This document shows, in pieces, positions 8,390 through 15,930 of a stretch of DNA of 40,144 nucleotides (position 1 is its first letter; every line of letters begins with the position of its first letter). Below the pieces are notes generated by a model. That model did no database searches. It saw only the letters and a program-made list of their open reading frames with translations, and was not told the DNA's origin. Made by a program: the position numbers and the translations under genes. Source of the DNA: Waddliaceae bacterium. GTDB lineage: Bacteria; Chlamydiota; Chlamydiia; Chlamydiales; GCA-2709385. The stretch covers positions 1-40,144 of the forward strand of contig PAQS01000017.1 of the NCBI GenBank assembly GCA_002709385.1, read 5' to 3'.

Positions 8390-8815
8390 CTACGATAAAG
8401 TATTGATTTTTCCGTTTGACTTTCTTGATTTATTTTCTGTTTTCTTCACGTAAACCTTTTTCACGCTATTAAGATTTTTACGTGTACGCCGGAGATCATT
8501 CACCTCAAAGCGAATCAATCCTTTTCTTATAGACAAATTACTAACAAATGACTCGTTCATCTGCTGAAAAATATCTATTTTATTTACAATATCTTTCCAA
8601 AAACCAGATAGATCAGCTTCAGAATCAGCTAAACCATGAATTTCTTTATCCAGAGCTAAAAGAACTTCCACTAACTCTTCTTGCTTTTCTTGATATTCTT
8701 TAATCTCTTCCATTGGATCAGGAGATTTTGATAACTCAAGAAGCGTTGTAGCATTGCTGATAAGATCAGCAGCAACTTTACTCATTTCATCGCATAACTG
8801 CTTTACTGTCGCCAT
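8390..8815 (-). CDS. Helical protein in fliS operon, possible FliT/FlgN-like chaperone
   Basis: A 141-residue, mostly alpha-helical protein with heptad-like Leu/Ile/Val patterning at about residues 5-110 and a Lys/Ser-rich, probably disordered tail. It is the last gene of a three-gene minus-strand operon. The chosen ATG lies four bases after the fliS stop and has an AAGG Shine-Dalgarno eight bases upstream, overlapping the fliS end. An earlier ATG (8845) overlaps fliS and lacks such a site. In many bacteria fliS is followed by fliT, a small helical chaperone. Position, size and helicity fit that role, but I see no diagnostic FliT motif, so the assignment is an inference. Confidence 0.55.
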   Translation of the reverse strand: MATVKQLCDEMSKVAADLISNATTLLELSKSPDPMEEIKEYQEKQEELVEVLLALDKEIHGLADSEADLSGFWKDIVNKIDIFQQMNESFVSNLSIRKGLIRFEVNDLRRTRKNLNSVKKVYVKKTENKSRKSNGKINTLS

Positions 8816-8819
8816 AAAA

Positions 8820-9263
8820 CTAGCCTTGTAAATTAAGTCCCGCATTGGGAGGGGGTTGCTGCCTAACGTTCTTTTCTCTATTCAAAATCTCTACCCATGA
8901 TGATCTCAATGTAGTCAAGAGATCCCGCACTTCATGAATTGACCCATCATCTTTTTTGATGTTTGCATCCACCAAACGATAAATCATATAGTCATACAAA
9001 TTGAATAGGTTTGTAGCGATTTCTCCACCTTTCTCTAAATCCAAGGAGGAAATCAACTCAGTAATGATATTCTGACAAGCAATCAGAGCGTTATGATATT
9101 TTTCAATACGCCTAGGAGTTGTATCTTCCATAGCCAACTCTGCTTTACCCAACTGATCAAGGGCTGCATCATAAAGCATAACGATAAGCTGAGCAGGGCT
9201 TGCACTCTCTACTTGCTTACGCTTGTAAAGTTTCGCAATACTTTTGTGCTGACTCTCTGCCAT
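8820..9263 (-). CDS. fliS: Flagellin export chaperone FliS
   Basis: FliS binds the C-terminus of newly made flagellin, prevents polymerisation in the cytoplasm and delivers it to the flagellar export gate. The 147-residue protein shows the family pattern: a Y-K/R-R start, the stretch SASPAQLIVMLYDAALDQL near residues 20-38, a four-helix bundle, and LFNLYDYMIYRLVDANIKKD near 85-105 with the typical NLY-DYM-RL signature. It starts six bases after the upstream gene and is followed with slight spacing by a small helical gene. No flagellin, fliD or basal-body gene lies in this window. Flagellar genes are not usual in chlamydiae, although I recall a report of them in some marine lineages. Confidence 0.8.
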   Translation of the reverse strand: MAESQHKSIAKLYKRKQVESASPAQLIVMLYDAALDQLGKAELAMEDTTPRRIEKYHNALIACQNIITELISSLDLEKGGEIATNLFNLYDYMIYRLVDANIKKDDGSIHEVRDLLTTLRSSWVEILNREKNVRQQPPPNAGLNLQG

Positions 9264-9269
9264 AACCTA

Positions 9270-9950
9270 CTAACCTTCTTTGTTTTCAGTTTCTTCAGAA
9301 GGTGTAGAGTTGCCTTTATAGAGACCGTCACTTAAGTCAATTTTAGCAGAAATTCTTTCTACCAAACCAGGCAACTCTTCTTGCAACTGTTCCAAAACAG
9401 GAGCAAATTCATACTGTAGAAGATCGGCAGCTAGTACATAATCTTTGCCTTCCATTGCATTTACAATCTCCTGCAAAAAACCACGTAAGTCTTCAAATGC
9501 CTCGTCAAATGTCCGCCCACCTAACTTAGTCGCAGCAACTTCTGTAGGTATTAAAGCTCTTAGACGAATCCAAAACTGGAAAAACTCATTAAACTCCATT
9601 ACCATTGTCGTTGGATTCAATGTCTTTTCCGTTGAATAAATTTCATCTGCGAAAGTATCGATCATCTTACGCATTTGCTCATTGGCTTGCTGCGATCCCT
9701 TAAGGTTATCAATAACAAAATCAATGACTTCACGTATGCCAAAGTGCAAAGTCTCTTTACCACTCAAGTGCTTATCTAAACGACTCTCTAAGTCTGCTTG
9801 ACTCAACTCTTTATCGTCAATTTTCAAAGAAACAGGCACCTTGCCTACACTAAAAAGAAATGCCTCCACTTCGTCTACTACTTCCCGTAAACTAATTTTA
9901 CGATTCGGAAGTTCAAAATCCATTTTAGCATCTTCAATGATGATATCCAT
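9270..9950 (-). CDS. Unknown protein heading the fliS operon
   Basis: I do not recognise this 226-residue protein. The first 60 residues look like a small beta-rich fold: alternating hydrophobic strands around one helix. The rest (about 65-210) is helical, rich in Glu, Leu and Phe, and could form a bundle. The last 15 residues are polar and acidic. There is no signal peptide or membrane segment. It has a strong Shine-Dalgarno (AGGAGG, seven bases before the ATG) and is the first gene of the operon that includes fliS, so it is probably needed in the same process, perhaps as an assembly or regulatory factor. It is too short, and lacks the domains, to be FliD. Confidence 0.75.
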   Translation of the reverse strand: MDIIIEDAKMDFELPNRKISLREVVDEVEAFLFSVGKVPVSLKIDDKELSQADLESRLDKHLSGKETLHFGIREVIDFVIDNLKGSQQANEQMRKMIDTFADEIYSTEKTLNPTTMVMEFNEFFQFWIRLRALIPTEVAATKLGGRTFDEAFEDLRGFLQEIVNAMEGKDYVLAADLLQYEFAPVLEQLQEELPGLVERISAKIDLSDGLYKGNSTPSEETENKEG

Positions 9951-10093
9951 CTTGGCGCCTCCTGCCCTTTCTTGAGCCTGCGTCTATCCCCTCTTTAAAA
10001 AATTTTGTATTTTATGGTCAATGAAGCTCATACCCTAAACTTATAAAAACAAAAGATACTCAAAAACATCATCACAAAGAACCCCCTTTGCAA

Positions 10094-10122
10094 TTGACGA
10101 AGTCTCTGTATATCAATATGAT
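10094..10122 (+). promoter_or_regulatory. Good sigma-70-type promoter for the NadD-like gene
   Basis: TTGACG (10094-10099) and TATGAT (10117-10122) are separated by exactly 17 bases. Both match the consensus at five of six positions. The start codon follows 31 bases after the -10 box with a purine-rich AAGGAAGAGAGGG before it. It probably drives both genes at 10154-11823. Confidence 0.65.
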
Positions 10123-10153
10123 ATATAATTAACTCAAGGAAGAGAGGGAAGAA

Positions 10154-10963
10154 ATGTTTTGGAGAATGATTGTTTTTTTTATAAGTATCACATCTACATC
10201 TTACGGACTTCTTCTTGAGACAATGATTGATTTAGGAGAGCTTGATGAAACTCTCAAAGGAAAAAAGTTAGGATATTATACAGGTTCTTTTGATCCGATC
10301 CATATTGGCCATCAAAATTTTTGTGAGGGAGTCATTAAAGCTGGGCTTTGTGACTACGTGATCATTGTCCCTGCTTGGGGCAAAGATCCTTACAAAAAAC
10401 GAGCAGATCTAGCAATTCGCCTTGAAATGCTAGAATCTTTATTTTCTCTGCATCCGAATATTATTGTTACCCATCTTTCTCCTAAGAAAGTTCAAGAAGC
10501 ACTTACAAAGATCCATCTAGAAAAGAGTATACGGGGGTATCCTTCTGTTCGAATGAAAGATGAAACGATTGAAGTGATTGCCTTAATTGGATCAGATACA
10601 GCCTTATCTTTAGGGCTTCCGTCAAATGATAATGAAGAAGAAATCAATCGAAAAAAACGCATGGAAATTTTCATGCAAGGCGTTGCTATACCAGAAAAAT
10701 ACGCAGAAAGTACGATTGGTGCCATCATGCTTCTACCTAGCTCGCATTTTATTGTAAATTTACGCGAGGGCGATGATTTATCCTTGCTAAATGGACAAGT
10801 TGGTGAAAAACTCATTTCTACAGTATACGAAACTTCACAAACCGCTCACGCTTCCTCAACTTTAGTGAAAAAACTTTTGAAAAATGGTGATTCCGTAAGT
10901 GATTTGATCGACCCAAAAGTCTTCGCTATTATCCAAAAGCATGGGCTCTACCAAAAGAACTAG
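10154..10963 (+). CDS. NadD-like nucleotidyltransferase with an apparent signal peptide
   Basis: The protein resembles nicotinate-mononucleotide adenylyltransferases. It has the nucleotide-binding GSFDPIHIGH motif (T/HxGH type) near residues 45-54, a central LIGSDTAL and a C-terminal ASST...GLY block like the ISST motif of NadD. At 269 residues it is longer than the usual 190-220. The extra length includes a hydrophobic N-terminus: MFWRM, then about 15 apolar residues ending in S-Y-G, which looks like a Sec signal peptide or membrane anchor. The start is supported by the promoter and Shine-Dalgarno. If exported, it cannot be the ordinary cytosolic NAD enzyme. The next gene begins after five bases. 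Confidence 0.75.
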   Translation: MFWRMIVFFISITSTSYGLLLETMIDLGELDETLKGKKLGYYTGSFDPIHIGHQNFCEGVIKAGLCDYVIIVPAWGKDPYKKRADLAIRLEMLESLFSLHPNIIVTHLSPKKVQEALTKIHLEKSIRGYPSVRMKDETIEVIALIGSDTALSLGLPSNDNEEEINRKKRMEIFMQGVAIPEKYAESTIGAIMLLPSSHFIVNLREGDDLSLLNGQVGEKLISTVYETSQTAHASSTLVKKLLKNGDSVSDLIDPKVFAIIQKHGLYQKN

Positions 10964-10968
10964 AAAGA

Positions 10969-11823
10969 ATGAATACAGGTTTTACTATTCTTGCATCAGG
11001 ATCAAAAGGAAACTCTATTCTTTTGGTAAGTGAGGAGGCAAAAGTAATTATTGATGCAGGCCTCAGCACAAAAGCATTAGAAGCCCGGTTGGAAAGTATC
11101 GGGGTAAGTATGCAGGAAATCGATGCAATTTTGCTTACCCACGAACACCACGACCACATGTCCGCTTTACCTGTTCTCACAAAACGCTATCAAATCCCTA
11201 TTTGCGCTAATGCAGAAACGGCAAAAGCAATTATGGAAAAGTTTAAAACACCTCCTCAATTTAAAATTTTTTCAACAGGTGAAACTTTTTCGTTTAAGGA
11301 TTTAGAAATCCACCCTTTTAGTGTCCAACATGATTGTATGGACCCTGTAATGTTCACCATAAAAACAGGACAAGTCAAACTAGGTTTTTGTACTGATTTA
11401 GGCTTTGTTACAACCTTAGTTCGTCATCAACTAAAAAACTGTGATTATTTACATATAGAAGCAAACCACCGCCCAAGCATGGTACATGCATGTCCAAGAC
11501 CCATGTCATACAAGCAAAGGGTTTTAGGTAGAAGTGGACACTTATCCAACGAGGCATGCGGAGAACTTTTACGTGAAATCGCTCATCCTGATCTAAAAAA
11601 AGTTTTCCTTGCTCACCTATCTCAAGAATGTAATCACCCAGATGTTGCTTTATCAACAGTTCGAGAAATCTTAGAAAAAGAAGGTATTGAACTGGAATTA
11701 GATATTGCACACCAAGATAAAGTGAGCACTAGTGTTGAGTTTTCACCTTCAAGCTCCAATGACTGCCTAATTCACGCTTCCAGTGCACTAGATGAGGGTG
11801 AGATTATTGAGAACAAAAGATAG
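10969..11823 (+). CDS. Metallo-beta-lactamase-fold hydrolase, WalJ/YycJ-like
   Basis: Cytosolic metal-dependent hydrolase of the YycJ/WalJ group, some members of which act as 5'-3' DNA exonucleases. The N-terminus FTILASGSKGNSILL matches the group's hallmark. THEHHDH near residues 56-62 gives the H-x-H-x-D-H metal site, and further ligands are in FCTDLG (about 143-148) and the C-terminal AHLS motif. Length, 284 residues, is close to the family's 260-270 with a polar tail of about 30 residues. It is translated five bases after the NadD-like gene, so both share a promoter. No WalK/WalR two-component genes are nearby. Confidence 0.85.
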   Translation: MNTGFTILASGSKGNSILLVSEEAKVIIDAGLSTKALEARLESIGVSMQEIDAILLTHEHHDHMSALPVLTKRYQIPICANAETAKAIMEKFKTPPQFKIFSTGETFSFKDLEIHPFSVQHDCMDPVMFTIKTGQVKLGFCTDLGFVTTLVRHQLKNCDYLHIEANHRPSMVHACPRPMSYKQRVLGRSGHLSNEACGELLREIAHPDLKKVFLAHLSQECNHPDVALSTVREILEKEGIELELDIAHQDKVSTSVEFSPSSSNDCLIHASSALDEGEIIENKR

Positions 11824-11856
11824 GGTTAATCTCGAATAAAAACTAACCCTTTAATT
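11822..11856 (+). terminator. Possible terminator between walJ-like gene and dnaJ
   Basis: AGGGTTA (11822-11828) pairs with TAACCCT (11844-11850) across a 15-base loop and is followed by TTAATT. It sits between convergent genes and could serve either strand. The stem is short and the T-run weak. Confidence 0.4.
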
Positions 11857-11884
11857 CTCTGAACGAAACGATTAAAAATTTGTC

Positions 11885-13039
11885 TTAACCAACAAAAAAC
11901 GATTTCAACCGTTCGAAAAACCCCTTTTTTTTTGGGTAATTTTCCTCCGTTTCTGTCCCTCCAAAACTACGCAAAATCTCTTTCTGCTCTTCTGTCAATC
12001 GAGTAGGTACCTCAATCATAACCTGAACAAGCATATCTCCTTTGCGACCACTGTGGAGATCAGGAACTCCGGAACCTCGAACACGGAAAACCTTTCCGGG
12101 TTGTGTTCCTTCAGGAATCGTAATACGACACTGATTACCATCTAAAGACGGTATTTCTTTTTTACAACCTAGAGTCGCTTCTACGAAAGTAACAGGCAAC
12201 TCAACAATAATGTCGTCGCCATCACGATGGAAGTATTCATGCTCCTGAACTTGAACATAGACATACAAGTCCCCAGGAGGTCCCCCATTCTGCCCAGCAT
12301 CACCATAGCCCGCCATGCGTAAACGCATACCATTGTCCACACCAGCAGGAATCTTAACCTTAACTGTTTGCTTCTCTGCTGTAGCTCCGCGACCACGACA
12401 TTTTGGACAAGGATCTTTAATAACTTGCCCTTCCCCATTACACTGAGGACAAGTCATGGACATGCTAAAAAAGCCCCGGCTCTCTACAACTTGCCCAGCA
12501 CCATTACAGCGCGAACACTGAGAAATCCCACTGGCACTTGCTGCACCACGACCATCACAAGCAGAACAGTTCACATTATTCGTGATACGAAGCTCTTTCT
12601 CTACACCCTGAACAGCTTCCAAAAATGAAATCTCAAGACCGACTTTCTTGCTGGCACCTTTACGAGCACGGCTTTGACCACCGCCTCCAGCTCCACCACC
12701 AAAAAAACTATCAAAACCGAAATCACCGCCGCCACCAAACGCACCCATGAACGTGCGCATAGCTTCTTCCATAGAACTAAAGTGAGCACCGCCACCATGA
12801 CCTGCAGCACCACCGCCTAAAGCAGCCTCTTTACCATAACGATCATAAATCTGACGCTTCTGTTCATTACTTAAAACTTCATAAGCTTCAGAAATTTCCT
12901 TAAAACGCTCCGCCGCTTCCGGATTATCAGGGTTTTTATCCGGATGGTACTTAACAGCTTGACGGCGATAGCCTTTTTTTATCTCCGCTTGCGTAGCTTC
13001 ACGAGGAACATCTAAAATCTGGTAAAAATCTTCAGACAT
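11885..13039 (-). CDS. dnaJ: Chaperone DnaJ, type I Hsp40
   Basis: Co-chaperone that delivers unfolded clients to DnaK and stimulates its ATPase. The 384-residue protein has every domain of a type I Hsp40. The J domain at 1-70 carries the HPD triad in [10 protein letters not shown] long Gly/Phe-rich region (about 75-130) contains many GGG blocks. Four zinc-binding repeats ([32 protein letters not shown]) lie at about 158-226, followed by two beta-sandwich client domains. No CIRCE-type element is visible upstream. rpsU lies upstream on the same strand with a terminator between them, so dnaJ probably has its own promoter. The dnaJ-rpsU-tsaB order matches Chlamydia as I recall it. Confidence 0.97.
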   Translation of the reverse strand: MSEDFYQILDVPREATQAEIKKGYRRQAVKYHPDKNPDNPEAAERFKEISEAYEVLSNEQKRQIYDRYGKEAALGGGAAGHGGGAHFSSMEEAMRTFMGAFGGGGDFGFDSFFGGGAGGGGQSRARKGASKKVGLEISFLEAVQGVEKELRITNNVNCSACDGRGAASASGISQCSRCNGAGQVVESRGFFSMSMTCPQCNGEGQVIKDPCPKCRGRGATAEKQTVKVKIPAGVDNGMRLRMAGYGDAGQNGGPPGDLYVYVQVQEHEYFHRDGDDIIVELPVTFVEATLGCKKEIPSLDGNQCRITIPEGTQPGKVFRVRGSGVPDLHSGRKGDMLVQVMIEVPTRLTEEQKEILRSFGGTETEENYPKKKGFFERLKSFFVG

Positions 13040-13138
13040 AATAATCTAATCTTCCTTATATATTTTGTCTAAATCATAACACACTCGAAAGCATTCAAAC
13101 AAGACAATTTTAGCACTCTTAATATTAATCTGCTAAAA

Positions 13139-13166
13139 TAAAAAAAGACCGCCAATAGGCAGTCTT
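13139..13166 (-). terminator. Rho-independent terminator of rpsU
   Basis: Read on the minus strand, AAGACTGCC and GGCGGTCTT pair over nine bases (one G-U) around a TATT loop and are followed by seven T. It lies 38 bases after the rpsU stop and before dnaJ. Confidence 0.85.
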
Positions 13167-13203
13167 CTTCGGCAATCAATAGATAAGCGTACGAGAGTAC
13201 GAA

Positions 13204-13380
13204 CTATTTGCGACGATATTTAGCAGCGGCTTTAGATTTTGCACGCTTCTTCAATGAAGGCTTTAAGTGAAAGCGGTGCGCTCTCAGAGCTTTCATGATT
13301 CCCTCTTTATCTAATCTCTTTTTGAGAGCTCGAAGGGCTTTGTCGATTGGCTCTCCTTGACGTACTCGTACACTTGGCAT
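13204..13380 (-). CDS. rpsU: 30S ribosomal protein S21
   Basis: Small-subunit protein near the anti-Shine-Dalgarno region of 16S rRNA, important for initiation. The 58-residue product begins [10 protein letters not shown], contains the conserved [15 protein letters not shown] stretch, and ends in a very basic tail, A-A-A-K-Y-R-R-K. All this is typical for S21. AGGAAAGG lies seven bases before the ATG. It is followed by a strong terminator, so it is likely monocistronic or the end of a tsaB transcript. The stop codon is at 13204-13206. Confidence 0.95.
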   Translation of the reverse strand: MPSVRVRQGEPIDKALRALKKRLDKEGIMKALRAHRFHLKPSLKKRAKSKAAAKYRRK

Positions 13381-13470
13381 GTAGACCTTTCCTAACCTTA
13401 ATTTATTTTTGTGCTCAATAGCAGGTGATCTTTTGGATACAGGAGAGAATACAGAAACTCCCGATAATAA

Positions 13471-14154
13471 TCAAGTCACCGCATCACGTTCTAATTCTGC
13501 TTGAGTTTTTCTAAGGTATAGAATCTCAAGCTTCCCATCAAGACTATAATCTCCTTGGGCAAAATTCTTGGCAACTTCACGCTGCATTTCCTCTAACTGA
13601 GGCTCTTTTTGCACCCACATTAACGAATCACTGATCGCGTGAGTAGCCATTCTTTTTTTAACTTTTTGAATATCTGGACCAATAACAGCATCTACATTTT
13701 CTAATAGATGTGCACACTCTTCCAGAGAACAAACTTGGGGCTCTTCATCCCATATTATTCCCTCTTCTGAACAAAAACCTCCGAGGTAATAAACCCCAGC
13801 AACTTTTGCATCAAAAAGAACAGCAAAACGACCGTTTTCAGAAGGAACAAAAGCTTTTAAACTGCAGATACCACAAAGCGGCAGAGACAAAGCATAAGCC
13901 AGGCATTGCGCCACACTGACTCCAACACGAATACCCGTGTAAGAACCAGGCCCAACACCAACTCCAATATAAGATATATCGGACACTTGAACATTCTCGC
14001 CTGCTAATAAATCCATCAACTTAGGTATTAACTCCTGAGAGCTGCTAAAGCCTGGAGTCAAATTCAATTGAGATTGAATTTGACCATTACAAGAGAGAGC
14101 CACTGCTGGCATCGTAGTACTACTTTCAATGATAAGAGTATAAATCGGTTTCAT
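13471..14154 (-). CDS. tsaB: tRNA threonylcarbamoyladenosine protein TsaB (YeaZ)
   Basis: Non-catalytic partner of TsaD in forming the t6A modification at position 37 of ANN-decoding tRNAs. The 227-residue protein begins MKPIYTLIIESSTT, matching the ASKHA-fold start of TsaB, and has the diagnostic GVGPGSYTGIRVGVS motif near residues 68-82. The C-terminal part of TsaD, including its metal site, is absent, as expected for TsaB. A longer frame upstream (to 14280) adds 42 residues with no family similarity, so I chose the ATG at 14154. The Shine-Dalgarno there is weak. Its neighbours rpsU and dnaJ are the same as in Chlamydia. Confidence 0.88.
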   Translation of the reverse strand: MKPIYTLIIESSTTMPAVALSCNGQIQSQLNLTPGFSSSQELIPKLMDLLAGENVQVSDISYIGVGVGPGSYTGIRVGVSVAQCLAYALSLPLCGICSLKAFVPSENGRFAVLFDAKVAGVYYLGGFCSEEGIIWDEEPQVCSLEECAHLLENVDAVIGPDIQKVKKRMATHAISDSLMWVQKEPQLEEMQREVAKNFAQGDYSLDGKLEILYLRKTQAELERDAVT

Positions 14155-14391
14155 GGCTATGAATTTTAACAAATTACACTTTTCCAATAAACCTCTGAAT
14201 TTAGAGAGTTTCTCCGACCCCAGCGAGCTTGCGAAAATAGTGAAGCTGATACAAATTTTTCTATCTATTTTAACCAACACTTCGAGGTATAGTGACCTCC
14301 ATTCTCTAGACCAAAAATGTTGATTTTATTACCCCCCCAGGAGATAGCTTCAAGCTCAAAATATTCCCATTCAGAAAAACTCTCCTATCAA

Positions 14392-15483
14392 CTATGTCTG
14401 CATTGCATGTAGACGAATTTGCTGAGGAACAAAAATTTCTTCTAAAGTACGAACGAAATAACTATCTGTCATACCTGCAATGTAATCGACAACCATTTGT
14501 CCACTAGCTGTTTTTTCAAGATATCTCGTAGCTTTATTCCATAAGAATTTTTTCCACAAATAACTTTTCTCTGTATTTTTCTCGTAATCTTCCAGGAGGT
14601 AATGAAACATTTGCTCATAACTTCTTCGGATTTTTAAAGATTCCACTTTCAACAAAGGGTGCGTGTAAATTTTTTGAAAATTAAAAGCCCTCAATTTTTT
14701 TACAGAATCTCTAATTCTTTTAGAAAGTGTGATGTATTCTTTTTCGTAGCTTTGCTCAATCAAATCTTGAGCTAAGATACCCAGTATTTCCCGGTTACTC
14801 CGTCCTAAACCATAATCAGGAATATCTTCCCGCTTTAAAATACCCAAAAAAATCGCATCTTCAATATCTCGTCCAATATAACTCATTGTATCACAAATTT
14901 TTACTAACGCACCTTCGAGGGTAGCTGGACTAAGATTGATTTCACCATTTTTTTTCTTAGCTTCAATTTCTTCTTCATGATCACTCCAGGTTTTCCCAAA
15001 ATGAGGTTGAATAATCTCACTCTTCATTGAGCCATCATGGCATAAAAACCCGTCATAAACAGCAAAACCTAAATTTAATGGCTCAATTTCTTTGAATAGA
15101 CGGACTGATTGAACAGGATGCGTAAAGGCTGTTCCTGTATATTTTTTAGATAATCCCGAAAGATAACGCTCCCCTTCGTGTCCAAACGGTGGATGCCCTA
15201 CATCATGGCCTAAAGCAATTGCTTCAACAAGATCTACATTTAAAGCTAAAATTTCAGCTATACCTCTCGCAAAATTACTTACAAGTTGTACATGTAAACT
15301 TCTATGAGTAATATGATCATTTTCAATAAGGTATGCGACTTGTGTTTTATCTACATAACGAGAAAATGCTTTAGAGTGAACGATACGATCTACATCTCTT
15401 TTATAAGGGAGACGGTGGTCATCTTCTATCCCATCAAAACGACAATGTCCGCTTGAAAATGCTGCATGCTTGAAAAGTTGCAT
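14392..15483 (-). CDS. dgt: dGTPase-like HD-domain triphosphohydrolase
   Basis: Predicted deoxynucleotide triphosphate triphosphohydrolase, which cuts dNTPs to nucleoside and tripolyphosphate and so controls dNTP pools. Residues from about 25 show the family block RDVDRIVHSKAFSRYVDKTQV. The HD metal site is in HDVGHPPFGHEGE near 92-104, and KICDTMSYIGRDIEDA supplies the later Asp. The listed ATG is the first in frame, but it has no good ribosome binding site. The frame stays open and protein-like for about 44 codons upstream, to an A11 tract (15597-15607). The real start is probably the ATG at 15616, out of frame by one base. See the separate entry. Catalytic residues appear intact. Confidence 0.85.
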   Translation of the reverse strand: MQLFKHAAFSSGHCRFDGIEDDHRLPYKRDVDRIVHSKAFSRYVDKTQVAYLIENDHITHRSLHVQLVSNFARGIAEILALNVDLVEAIALGHDVGHPPFGHEGERYLSGLSKKYTGTAFTHPVQSVRLFKEIEPLNLGFAVYDGFLCHDGSMKSEIIQPHFGKTWSDHEEEIEAKKKNGEINLSPATLEGALVKICDTMSYIGRDIEDAIFLGILKREDIPDYGLGRSNREILGILAQDLIEQSYEKEYITLSKRIRDSVKKLRAFNFQKIYTHPLLKVESLKIRRSYEQMFHYLLEDYEKNTEKSYLWKKFLWNKATRYLEKTASGQMVVDYIAGMTDSYFVRTLEEIFVPQQIRLHAMQT

Positions 15484-15616
15484 TTTCTCATTTTCAAGGG
15501 CCTTAATCTTAAAGCGTTTTAAATAATCTGTTTGTTTTTCGAATTCAGGATTATTTTTTACTGGATAGTGAAAAGATGCTTCACGATTTGAAAGTGTTTT
15601 TTTTTTTCTCAGTCAT
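15484..15616 (-). other. Out-of-frame N-terminal extension of dgt, split by an A11 tract
   Basis: On the minus strand an ATG at 15616 is preceded by AGGAATTAGGG and reads M-T-E-K-K-K into a run of eleven A (15607-15597). Immediately after the run, the dgt frame is open and reads T-L-S-N-R-E-A-S-F-H-Y-P-V-K, then continues without a stop through N-N-P-E-F-E-K-Q-T-D-Y-L-K-R-F-K-I-K to the listed dgt start. With ten or thirteen A the two parts would be in one frame. This suggests a sequencing error, a disrupted start, or productive slippage on the A tract. Confidence 0.65.
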
Positions 15617-15868
15617 GACCCTAATTCCTGTAACAATTTTCTTGTTTTCACAGATCAACTCCCTTCTCTGAACTAAAAATAAATCTCTTTTTTTTGATTT
15701 TGAAGATATTTCTTAATCGAAATTTGTTCAAATATGTTAAGCAACAGATACCTCTAACTTCAAAATCCTCTCTTCAAAATCATAATATTTTTAATTCAGA
15801 GAAAGTCTCTTAATGAACTAATATGAAGATAGATTGTTATAAGTTTTTTCTACACAAAAACCCTCATC

Positions 15869-15897
15869 TTGCGCGTATGCCTAACCTTTGCTAAACT
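15869..15897 (+). promoter_or_regulatory. Probable promoter of lon
   Basis: TTGCGC (15869-15874) and TAAACT (15892-15897) are 17 bases apart. The start codon at 15931 follows 33 bases after the -10 box. The stretch 15617-15868 is AT-rich spacer between the divergent dgt and lon genes, and I see no gene in it. Confidence 0.45.
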
Positions 15898-15930
15898 GTA
15901 TGCACTATATAGATCTGAATCCTTCAATTA

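Noticed and set aside
9270-9950. FliD (filament cap) as identity of the first gene in the fliS operon
   Set aside because: The protein is only 226 residues and lacks the coiled-coil ends and central domains of FliD.
12601-12813. Minus-strand frame of 70 codons within dnaJ
   Set aside because: Shadow of the Gly/Phe-rich repeat coding region of dnaJ in another frame.
13040-13140. CIRCE heat-shock operator before dnaJ
   Set aside because: No TTAGCACTC-N9-GAGTGCTAA-type inverted repeat. A single TTTTAGCACTC-like half-site occurs near 13108-13118 without a partner arm.
14155-14280. 42-residue N-terminal extension of TsaB
   Set aside because: No similarity to TsaB proteins, which begin at the MKPIYTLIIESS-type strand; treated as untranslated leader.
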